5,348 nucleotides of DNA, from NCBI GenBank assembly GCA_039808665.1, contig JBDHTO010000082.1:1-5348 (forward strand), in the 5' to 3' direction. Below, piece after piece: positions 1 to 5,348 of this stretch; within the stretch, counting starts at the first letter, position 1; every line of letters starts with the position of its first letter. The translations under genes were made by a program, and so were the position numbers. The notes beneath the pieces are model-generated. The model worked only from the letters and a program-made list of their open reading frames with translations, ran no database searches and was not told the DNA's origin. Source of the DNA: JBDHTO01 sp039808665 (GTDB lineage: Bacteria > Pseudomonadota > Alphaproteobacteria > Paracaedibacterales > JAKBAR01).

Positions 1-2
1 TC

Positions 3-1136
3 CATAGACGTCGCATAGGAAATACGGACAAAGGGCGAAAGACCAAAGGCACCTCCTGGCACCACAGCAACTCCATGATGTTCCAGCAGATAGGTCGCAA
101 AGTCATAGTCCGTGTGAAGTATTTTACCCTCCGTAGTTGTTTTTCCCAAAACCCCCGCACATCCAACATACAAATAAAAGGCTCCTTCTGGTCTTAAACA
201 CGTAAGACCAGGGATATTTGACAGTTTTTCGATACAAAAATCACGTCGTGTGACAAAGCTTTTTTTCCAACTCTCAAGAAAAACCCTTGGTGACGTCAGT
301 GCTGTGATAGATGCTGCCTGGGAAATGGAACATGCATTTGATGTGCTTTGGGATTGAAGTGTCGACATGGCTTTGATAAGCGATTCAGGTCCCGCACCAT
401 ATCCAATACGCCATCCCGTCATGGCATAAGCTTTGCTTACACCATTCACAATCAGAGTACGAGATTTCAAAGATGGCGCCACCATAGCAATATTGAAAAA
501 CTCTCCTTCATAGGTGAGATACTCATAAATATCGTCGGACATAATCATACATGAATGTCCCTCAAGCACATGGGACAGCGCCAAAAGCTCTTCTTTTGAA
601 TAAACAGCACCCGTTGGATTAGAGGGACTTCCCAAAATAAGCCATTTTGTTTTTGAAGAAAGGGCGTTTTGAAGTTTTTCCGCAGAGAGTTTAAATCCTT
701 CCGCTTCGTTGCATTCCACAATCACAGGAATACCACCAAAAAGTTTGACAATATCCACATAAGACACCCAATAAGGTGCGGGGATCACAACTTCATCCCC
801 CTCATTCAGACTTGCCATAAAGGCATTAAAAATAACCTGTTTACCACCTGTGGATACCATAATCTCAGAAAAGTTATAGGAAAGATTATTATCCTCTAAA
901 AATTTTGTTTGAATCGCCTTTTTGAGATCGTATAAACCATCCACCGCCGTATAACGTGTCACGCCTTGATCCATGGCAATTTTTGCACCCTGACGAATAT
1001 GCTCTGGCGTGTCAAAATCGGGTTCTCCTGCGGCCAGGATAATTACATCCTCCCCCATGGCTTTTCGTTTTTGCGCCTCGCCCATAATGGCAAAGGTTGG
1101 TGAAGGTTTAATCAAACTCATCCGTGCTGCAAGCAT
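3..1136 (-). CDS. aatA: Aspartate aminotransferase, class I gamma, PLP-dependent (3' end cut by window edge)
   Basis: Cytoplasmic PLP enzyme that interconverts aspartate and 2-oxoglutarate with oxaloacetate and glutamate. Some relatives also transaminate prephenate, which cannot be decided here. The reading frame stays open to the left edge and gives 378 residues, against about 400 for the family, so roughly 20 C-terminal residues are missing. Visible motifs are KPSPT (10-14), AGEPDFDTP (36-44), STGGKQ (95-100), the ring-stacking W123 in PYWVSY, SNPTG with N173, SDDIYEY with D201 and Y204, the Schiff-base lysine K235 in SKAYAMTGWRIGY, and the substrate-carboxylate arginine R371 in FVRISYA. 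No key residue is missing. The start at 1136 gives an N-terminus (MLAARMSLIKPSPT) like that of alphaproteobacterial homologues. The in-frame ATG at 1121 would cut into it. The ribosome site is weak (AAGAAAG about 10 bases upstream). It is divergent from the secreted-protein gene across 156 bases. Confidence 0.96.
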   Translation of the reverse strand, partial: MLAARMSLIKPSPTFAIMGEAQKRKAMGEDVIILAAGEPDFDTPEHIRQGAKIAMDQGVTRYTAVDGLYDLKKAIQTKFLEDNNLSYNFSEIMVSTGGKQVIFNAFMASLNEGDEVVIPAPYWVSYVDIVKLFGGIPVIVECNEAEGFKLSAEKLQNALSSKTKWLILGSPSNPTGAVYSKEELLALSHVLEGHSCMIMSDDIYEYLTYEGEFFNIAMVAPSLKSRTLIVNGVSKAYAMTGWRIGYGAGPESLIKAMSTLQSQSTSNACSISQAASITALTSPRVFLESWKKSFVTRRDFCIEKLSNIPGLTCLRPEGAFYLYVGCAGVLGKTTTEGKILHTDYDFATYLLEHHGVAVVPGGAFGLSPFVRISYATSM

Positions 1137-1176
1137 GAATCAATACTTTCTTGTCTTAAGGTCATTCTATAACTGA

Positions 1177-1205
1177 GTTTTATCGAAACACATAAGGACT
1201 GACAA
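1177..1205 (-). promoter_or_regulatory. Candidate sigma70-type promoter for aatA
   Basis: On the minus strand TTGTCA (1205-1200, five of six matches to the -35 consensus) is followed after 17 bases by TAAAAC (1182-1177, four of six matches to the -10). This would give a leader of about 35 bases before the ATG at 1136. A second -10-like word, TATAGA (1171-1166), lies just downstream but has no good -35 at standard spacing. This is called by eye from consensus matching only. Confidence 0.35.
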
Positions 1206-1253
1206 GATCTCTTTCCTCTTAATTATTTCTTAAAAAAGGGGCGTCATAATCAT

Positions 1254-1265
1254 GATGATTTCATC
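1254..1265. promoter_or_regulatory. Short dyad upstream of the secreted-protein gene (possible operator)
   Basis: GATGA and TCATC form a perfect inverted repeat with a 2-base centre, 27 bases before the ATG at 1293. The -10-like word CATAAT lies just upstream at 1245-1250 but has no convincing -35. The position would suit an operator or a small hairpin in the leader. A 5-base arm is short enough to occur by chance, so this is only a candidate. Confidence 0.2.
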
Positions 1266-1292
1266 CATGTGAAATAGCGAGGGAGAGAACGC

Positions 1293-2369
1293 ATGCAATC
1301 CGTAAAACATAGAACCATGTTGATTTTTCTCACAATCACCCTTTTTTGTGCTCCCCCTCTCTATGCAGCAGCAGAAACCGTGGGAACAATTGTTGCTGCT
1401 GTTGTTGCGGGACAAACCTTCTTTAAAACAGCGGAAAAAACCATTCCTGTGGCATGGGGATACACAAAATCTGCGCTCAGTGCTGCACGACGCATTGTAA
1501 GGTTTTGTGGGTATTGCCTTCCACGGGATCCCTATAGTGTTTTTGTTCACAGGTATCTGAACGGCACGGCCGCGGAAGCGGTTGTTGCTCAATATATGCG
1601 TATTCTCAATGCTGTTTACACGGCCAACAATAATGTACGGGGCTACTTACGCAACCCCCCTTCGGATGAGGCGGATAGCATCCTCTTTGAAACCCCACGC
1701 GCTCAAGTCCTTTTTTCAATTCTACAAACAGGCGACCTTGAGTTCCCCACAGAAGGCGCCCTTTCTGGTGCACTCCTAGAGGGTGGCACCACCGCCATAA
1801 AGGGATATTTACGAGAACTCCTTACGGGGTACGGTGATGTGGAAGAATTGCTTACCTCCCTTAACGGTGCATATCAAGCAGGATCCCTCTCCCTCGATAT
1901 TCAAACACTCTCCGATGATCAAGATCGAAAATACTACACGTTTTATGCGTATGCACCACTTCCAAATGCTGGAGATGAAGAGCAGGCGGTGAGACAACGA
2001 TACATGATGATTAAAACCTCCATGCACAGACCTACACATGGACAGGCCCTCTTTGCAGAAACACCCCATACCTCAGACCTGCATCCCATAGAAGGGGAAG
2101 CAGCAGGCGTTCGTCTTATGGCGGGTGGTGCATTCATTACAAATCCTATGGAAACCACTGAATCCTTTCCAACCCCTGAGGGAGAGTTCAGGCTCCTCCC
2201 TAGGCGTGCTTCAATAGTAGCGGCGCCTCAACCTTCTGCAACACATATCATGGCACTCGATATACCCGGAGATGGTGGAGAATCAAATGGTCTTCCTAGG
2301 CAAACACACCGGTTGCGGCTACCCTCCTCTGGCGGACTAGACGACGCTGACCTCTCATCATCTTCATGA
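1293..2369 (+). CDS. Secreted or periplasmic protein of unknown function with low-complexity C-terminus
   Basis: I do not recognise this 358-residue protein. The N-terminus is a textbook Sec signal peptide: basic n-region (K5, H6, R7), hydrophobic core about 9-19, and a likely cut after A27 in the AAA stretch (positions 25-27). The cysteine at 19 is preceded by LF, which does not make a lipobox. A further mildly hydrophobic segment (about 29-44, VGTIVAAVVAG) follows. The middle (about 90-240) looks globular and partly helical. From about residue 290 it is rich in Pro, Ser, Gly and Arg, with two short LPR-type words (LLPRR, GLPRQ), and it ends in DLSSSS, so it is probably disordered. The start is set by a strong ribosome site, GAGGGAG, 7 bases before the ATG. 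The gene is divergent from aatA and convergent with dprA, overlapping it by 6 bases. No paired gene suggests a function. Confidence 0.85.
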   Translation: MQSVKHRTMLIFLTITLFCAPPLYAAAETVGTIVAAVVAGQTFFKTAEKTIPVAWGYTKSALSAARRIVRFCGYCLPRDPYSVFVHRYLNGTAAEAVVAQYMRILNAVYTANNNVRGYLRNPPSDEADSILFETPRAQVLFSILQTGDLEFPTEGALSGALLEGGTTAIKGYLRELLTGYGDVEELLTSLNGAYQAGSLSLDIQTLSDDQDRKYYTFYAYAPLPNAGDEEQAVRQRYMMIKTSMHRPTHGQALFAETPHTSDLHPIEGEAAGVRLMAGGAFITNPMETTESFPTPEGEFRLLPRRASIVAAPQPSATHIMALDIPGDGGESNGLPRQTHRLRLPSSGGLDDADLSSSS

Positions 2370-3449
2370 CACAACGGGAAGATAGAGATAGCCACTTTTG
2401 TCGCGCATAATTTGATCATCCAATTCTAAACGCGTCAATGCATCAAATACGGTGCTCTCTGGATAGGAAAGGGTTTGCAGAAGTACTTCAACACTAATAG
2501 GAGTTGGAGAAAGCTTACAAAGAATCTCACTTTGAATATCTGTGATATTCTTATAAGCAGAAGCTTTCTCGGCAAGCTCATCCCCTCCCCTCATAGAAAG
2601 GTGGTTGGCACGAGTATTTTGCAGCGATGACGTCCCAAAAACATGCAAAACATCCTCCACCGACTCAAGGACATGGGCGCCCATCCTGAGGAGGTCATTT
2701 GTTCCTACAGAACGTGCATCCCCTGGAAATCCTGGAACCGCAAAAATCTCCCGCCCTTGATCAAGAGCATGACTTGCCGTAATAAGCGATCCAGAAGGTT
2801 TTGTCGCTTCCACCACGCAAAGGCCAATCCCCATCGCCGCAATCAATCGATTACGCCGTGGAAAATGCTTTGCTCCCGGAAAAAGACCCAGCGGCATCTC
2901 TGAAATCACCGCACCATTTTTTGCAATATCATCCCTCAGCTGTTTGTGTTCAGGGGGATAAACCACATCAACACCACCCGCAACAACAGCAACAGTTTGA
3001 TGATCAAGAGCGCCCTTATGCGCCGCCGCATCAATTCCCCGGGCAAGCCCAGAAACAACCACATAACCTGCATCACCTAAACCCTGAGCCAGTTTATGTG
3101 TAAACCGTATCCCATTCACAGACGCCGCACGCGCCCCCACAATACCCATCATGGGTTTGACAAGAACCTCTGGGTTTCCAAAAACACTCACTACCGGCGG
3201 ATAATCTGCAAGGGTTTTAAGTGAACTTGGATAGTATTCGCTTTTAACATCAAGGAGGTGAATCCCCAATTTTTTTGCCTCTTTATACTCTTTTTCAGCC
3301 AACTCTTTGGGGAAAGTATCCTTTTTTTGAGATTTCAAAAAAACAAGGGCATCCTTCGCAGATCCGCATTTCTCCACAAGGTTATGAAATGTCACAGGGC
3401 CAATCCCCGGTGATCGAATAAGTTGAAGGGTTGAGAGACAAAAAGACAT
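2364..3449 (-). CDS. dprA: DNA-processing protein DprA/Smf
   Basis: DprA binds incoming single-stranded DNA in the cytoplasm during natural transformation and loads RecA onto it. It is also widely kept in species not known to be competent. At 361 residues it has the usual full length. The N-terminal part (about 8-40) has a helix-hairpin-helix/SAM-like region with GIGP at 15-18. The Rossmann-like core follows with GARAAS (105-110), SGLARGIDAAAHKGAL (133-148), YPPEH (164-168), HFPRRNRLIA (195-204), SGSLITA (219-225) and a VPG (238-240) before GTNDLLR (249-255). Residues about 300-358 form the C-terminal winged-helix domain, with IQSEILCKL, VFDALTRLELDD and GYLYL. AAAGGA lies 5 bases before the ATG. 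A TATAAA at 3519-3514 on this strand might be a -10 but lacks a good -35. The gene stands alone, divergent from the phosphatase gene and convergent with the secreted-protein gene. Confidence 0.97.
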   Translation of the reverse strand: MSFCLSTLQLIRSPGIGPVTFHNLVEKCGSAKDALVFLKSQKKDTFPKELAEKEYKEAKKLGIHLLDVKSEYYPSSLKTLADYPPVVSVFGNPEVLVKPMMGIVGARAASVNGIRFTHKLAQGLGDAGYVVVSGLARGIDAAAHKGALDHQTVAVVAGGVDVVYPPEHKQLRDDIAKNGAVISEMPLGLFPGAKHFPRRNRLIAAMGIGLCVVEATKPSGSLITASHALDQGREIFAVPGFPGDARSVGTNDLLRMGAHVLESVEDVLHVFGTSSLQNTRANHLSMRGGDELAEKASAYKNITDIQSEILCKLSPTPISVEVLLQTLSYPESTVFDALTRLELDDQIMRDKSGYLYLPVVS

Positions 3450-3458
3450 GAATTTCCT

Positions 3459-3488
3459 TTGACAGATGCGCCAACTTCTTGCTCTAAT
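3459..3488 (+). promoter_or_regulatory. Probable sigma70-type promoter for the SixA-type phosphatase gene
   Basis: A perfect TTGACA (3459-3464) is followed after 18 bases by TCTAAT (3483-3488, five of six matches to TATAAT). This predicts a start near 3495 and a leader of about 40 bases before the ATG at 3534. The -35 box overlaps the ribosome-binding site of the divergent dprA (3455-3460), so the two 5' regions share sequence. Confidence 0.55.
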
Positions 3489-3533
3489 TTACACAAGACG
3501 CATTAATTTTCCGTTTATATCGGGAGCATTTTT

Positions 3534-4022
3534 ATGAAAAAACTTATCCTTATGCGCCATGCTGAAGCTCAGCCGGATAATATTAAAGTTCCCGACCGCG
3601 ATCGCACCCTTTCTGGAAAGGGTCTCAAACAGCTGGATGACATCTGTCAACGACTTCACAATAAGGTACAGGGGCTTGACCTTGTTTTATGCTCCAATGC
3701 ACGGCGCACCCGCCAAACCTTAGATGGTATTAAAAAAATTCTCCCCTCCACGGTACAAATTGTTTTTGAGGACAAGCTTTACCAAGGTTCGGCACAATAC
3801 ATCCTTGAGCGCGTCAAGCGTATCGATGACGGATTTAAAAACGTCCTTGTTATCAGCCATAACCCAGGGCTTGAAAATTTTGCTCAACAGTCCAAACATA
3901 CCCATCCCGTGAGTGGCTTTAACACATGTAGCCTTGCCTTTTTTAATGTGCACGAGAATTTTTGGATGAGCACGGATTTCAGTGATATCGAACTTACGGA
4001 ACGCATCACACCGGATGTGTAG
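3534..4022 (+). CDS. SixA-type histidine phosphatase (phosphoglycerate mutase-like superfamily)
   Basis: Small single-domain cytoplasmic phosphatase of the histidine phosphatase superfamily, branch 1. The 162-residue length fits SixA. E. coli SixA removes phosphate from phosphohistidine in phosphorelay or phosphotransferase proteins. The substrate here is unknown. The catalytic set is present: R8 and the phospho-accepting H9 in LMRHAEA, R57 and R60 in CSNARRTRQT, and the second histidine H109 in VISHNPGL. The typical LSGKG (26-30) and LYQGS (82-86) segments are also there, and there is no signal peptide or membrane segment. GGGAG 7 bases before the ATG supports the start. The gene has its own probable promoter and seems to be a single-gene unit. 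The sixA symbol is withheld because many alphaproteobacterial members of this group are not proven orthologues. Confidence 0.92.
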   Translation: MKKLILMRHAEAQPDNIKVPDRDRTLSGKGLKQLDDICQRLHNKVQGLDLVLCSNARRTRQTLDGIKKILPSTVQIVFEDKLYQGSAQYILERVKRIDDGFKNVLVISHNPGLENFAQQSKHTHPVSGFNTCSLAFFNVHENFWMSTDFSDIELTERITPDV

Positions 4023-4047
4023 GGCGGGTTAACTCTCAAGAACACAC

Positions 4048-4079
4048 AAAAAAAGGACGCACAAGCGCGCCCCTCTTTT
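4048..4079 (-). terminator. Rho-independent terminator, strongest for the repeat-protein gene, possibly bidirectional
   Basis: Read on the minus strand, GGGCGC (4072-4067), a 6-base loop (4066-4061) and GCGTCC (4060-4055) form a 6-bp stem with one G-U pair. Seven Us follow directly (4054-4048). This lies 33 bases past the stop codon of the repeat-protein gene. On the plus strand the same stem has an A-C mismatch and is followed by CTCTTTT, so it may also stop transcription of the phosphatase gene, but less well. Confidence 0.7.
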
Positions 4080-4104
4080 CAAGATTGAATGAAACTCACG
4101 TTTT

Positions 4105-4776
4105 TTATTGAAGTTTTTTCAAAACTTCCTCAGCAGACATTCCACGAAGGATTCCTTGCTCACTCTTCTTTTTGACATAGGCAAAGCGCTCTTCACGGGA
4201 GATCCCGGCAAACACAGCGATTCCATGCCATGCATCCCAAAGAAGCATATGTTGAGCATGCCGTGCATAAGGTGTGGGACTACCATCATGGTTCGTACGT
4301 ACGGCAACCGTCTCCATATAAACACGAACCTCTTCACGAGAGACTCCAGTAAATATACCGCCACACCCCGCGCTGCCAAGGATTTCACGTTGAACATGTC
4401 GTGCATAGGGTGTGGACTTACCCTCAGAATTTATGCGTTCCGCAAGATTTTCCAAAAAAGCAAGACGCTCTTCACGAGAGATCCCAGCAAATATACCCGA
4501 TCCCCTAGCTGCTTCCCCAGTAAGTACACATTGAACATATTGTGCGTAAAGCGTGGATTCACCCTCAGAATTTATGCGTTCCGCAATATTTTTTAAATAA
4601 GCAAGGCATTCTTCACGGGAGATCTCAGCAAATATACCCTCTCCTCTATTCGCCGCCTTAGTAAGCACACTTTGAACATCTTGCGCATAAAGTGTAGGGT
4701 TACCTTTCCGGGTTTTATATTCCGCCATGTTTCCTAAAAAGGTAAGACGCTCTTCACGAGAGATCCCAGCAAATAG
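4105..4776 (-). repeat. Tandem in-frame repeat array, unit about 141 bp (47 codons)
   Basis: Units on the minus strand run 4776-4636, 4635-4495, 4494-4357, 4356-4216 and 4215-4105 (shortened). Each opens with a version of the SREER block, seen on the plus strand as a recurring CTCTTCACG[A/G]GAGAT at about 4189, 4468, 4609 and 4750; the copy near 4330 is altered. The two middle units are most alike: 4421-4497 and 4562-4638 match at 68 of 77 bases, with a run of 26 exact bases (4420-4445 and 4561-4586). All units stay in frame, so this is a coding repeat, not a non-coding satellite. Confidence 0.9.
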
Positions 4777-5337
4777 CCCATCTCCCTTTACGGCTCTCTC
4801 GATAAGCAGACGTTGCACATCTCTCTCATCGGGTGAGGCAGCATAACCGTACTGGAGTTCTGTTTTTTTAGCAACTTCATGAAAACAAGCTATGCGAAGA
4901 TGCGCCGGCACTTCGCTAAAAACTTTATTCCAAGACTCCGTACCTATATTAAAAGTCTCTTGAGGGTTATCCATCACAAAAACCCACTTCTCCAAGACTC
5001 GCAAAGAAAGACTCTTCATCGTGGGACACATCCTTTCCGGCAGAGCATCGATCAACGGACCCCATAGAAAAGGCTTTTTCTGCGCCCTTTGAAAAAAATT
5101 CGTCATTAACTCAGATGTTCCAGCCTCTCCAGAGAGAACCTCAGCACGCAAAGCATTCTTGTGGAAATCAATGATAACTTCCCCACGGATTTTTTCTGCT
5201 GTGCTTATACCACCTGTGGAGGTTCCATGAATGCTTGCAAAAACCGTCCACACAGCAATATTCTCATGATGCACAGCATTCACACCTAAAAATTTCCATC
5301 CCTCTTTAAAGGAAAGATGCGAGAGAATACGCCCCAT
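4105..5337 (-). CDS. Unrecognised protein with C-terminal tandem ~47-residue repeats (start may lie outside window)
   Basis: I do not recognise this protein. From the first visible ATG it has 410 residues, but the frame stays open to the window edge (5348) and no good ribosome site is visible, so the true start may be further right. Residues 1-138 show no repeat I can define, no signal peptide and no membrane segment. From 139 onward the protein is a tandem array. A degenerate unit (139-187) is followed by 188-234, 235-281, 282-327 and 328-374, then a truncated end (375-410). The unit begins [I/L/V]F-A-G-I-SREER, continues with an amphipathic helix, then a polar turn, then T-x-YA-R/Q-x-V/A-Q and a leucine-rich second helix, and ends in a G-rich turn. 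Two helices per unit suggest an alpha solenoid used for protein binding, which is inference. A terminator follows the stop codon. Confidence 0.85.
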   Translation of the reverse strand: MGRILSHLSFKEGWKFLGVNAVHHENIAVWTVFASIHGTSTGGISTAEKIRGEVIIDFHKNALRAEVLSGEAGTSELMTNFFQRAQKKPFLWGPLIDALPERMCPTMKSLSLRVLEKWVFVMDNPQETFNIGTESWNKVFSEVPAHLRIACFHEVAKKTELQYGYAASPDERDVQRLLIERAVKGDGLFAGISREERLTFLGNMAEYKTRKGNPTLYAQDVQSVLTKAANRGEGIFAEISREECLAYLKNIAERINSEGESTLYAQYVQCVLTGEAARGSGIFAGISREERLAFLENLAERINSEGKSTPYARHVQREILGSAGCGGIFTGVSREEVRVYMETVAVRTNHDGSPTPYARHAQHMLLWDAWHGIAVFAGISREERFAYVKKKSEQGILRGMSAEEVLKKLQ

Positions 5338-5348
5338 CGTATCCGGAA

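Noticed and set aside
348..899. Plus-strand open frames of 68 and 76 codons (348-554 and 669-899)
   Set aside because: They lie antisense inside aatA, whose frame is conserved throughout. Their products are rich in His, Arg and Asn without domain-like pattern, and they lack ribosome sites.
1347..1361. Possible lipoprotein signal at Cys19 of the secreted protein
   Set aside because: The residues before the cysteine are TLF. A phenylalanine at -1 does not fit the lipobox, and the AAA site just after supports signal peptidase I.
1230..1592. Minus-strand open frame of 120 codons
   Set aside because: It overlaps the signal-peptide gene in antisense. The plus-strand frame has the ribosome site and a textbook signal peptide, while this product is a Cys/Ser/Asn-rich shadow.
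2360..2383. Terminator between the secreted-protein gene and dprA
   Set aside because: The ATCTTC/GAAGAT stem has a 12-base loop, low GC content and no U-run on either strand.
1293..4022. A defence or toxin-antitoxin system built from the secreted protein, dprA and the phosphatase
   Set aside because: The genes are in alternating orientation with separate control signals, dprA and the phosphatase look like ordinary full-length family members, and no nuclease, toxin or mobile-element gene is present.
4108..4596. Plus-strand open frame of 162 codons with internal repeats
   Set aside because: It is the antisense image of the repeat array. Its repeats follow from the 141-bp DNA period, and the minus-strand frame runs on uninterrupted for 410 codons.
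4105..4776. CRISPR array or non-coding satellite
   Set aside because: The period is 141 bases with coding-frame-preserving divergence. There are no short identical repeats with unrelated spacers and no cas genes.

Overview
The window looks like ordinary chromosomal sequence from an alphaproteobacterium of moderate GC content. The best taxonomic hint is the left-hand gene. Its product matches the alphaproteobacterial class I gamma aspartate aminotransferase from end to end, with the KPSPT, AGEPDFDTP, SKAYAMTGWRIGY and FVRISYA blocks. A host-associated lineage such as Holosporales would fit the modest GC content, the orphan secreted protein and the recently expanded repeat protein. That placement is inference only. 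No rRNA, tRNA, CRISPR array, transposase or integrase was seen.

Layout, left to right. (1) 3-1136, minus: aspartate aminotransferase, cut by the left edge and missing about 20 C-terminal residues. (2) 1137-1292: divergent intergenic region with a candidate promoter for the aminotransferase and a short dyad before the next gene. (3) 1293-2369, plus: an unrecognised 358-residue protein with a clear signal peptide and a low-complexity, serine-ending tail. (4) 2364-3449, minus: DprA/Smf, the DNA-processing protein that loads RecA on incoming single-stranded DNA. Its stop codon overlaps that of gene 3 inside the palindrome TCATGA. (5) 3450-3533: divergent spacer with a good sigma70-type promoter for the next gene. 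(6) 3534-4022, plus: SixA-type histidine phosphatase. (7) 4023-4104: spacer holding a terminator that serves mainly the gene to its right. (8) 4105-5337, minus: an unrecognised protein whose C-terminal half is a tandem array of about 47-residue units. It may begin beyond the right edge.

Transcription units appear to be single genes in alternating divergent and convergent orientation, so no operon is visible. The three recognised genes have unrelated housekeeping or competence roles: amino-acid metabolism, DNA uptake and recombination, and phosphohistidine or phosphoprotein turnover. I see no evidence that they form a dedicated system. The parts most likely to be new are the two unrecognised proteins, above all the repeat protein, whose units show a gradient from degenerate to nearly identical and a truncated last unit.
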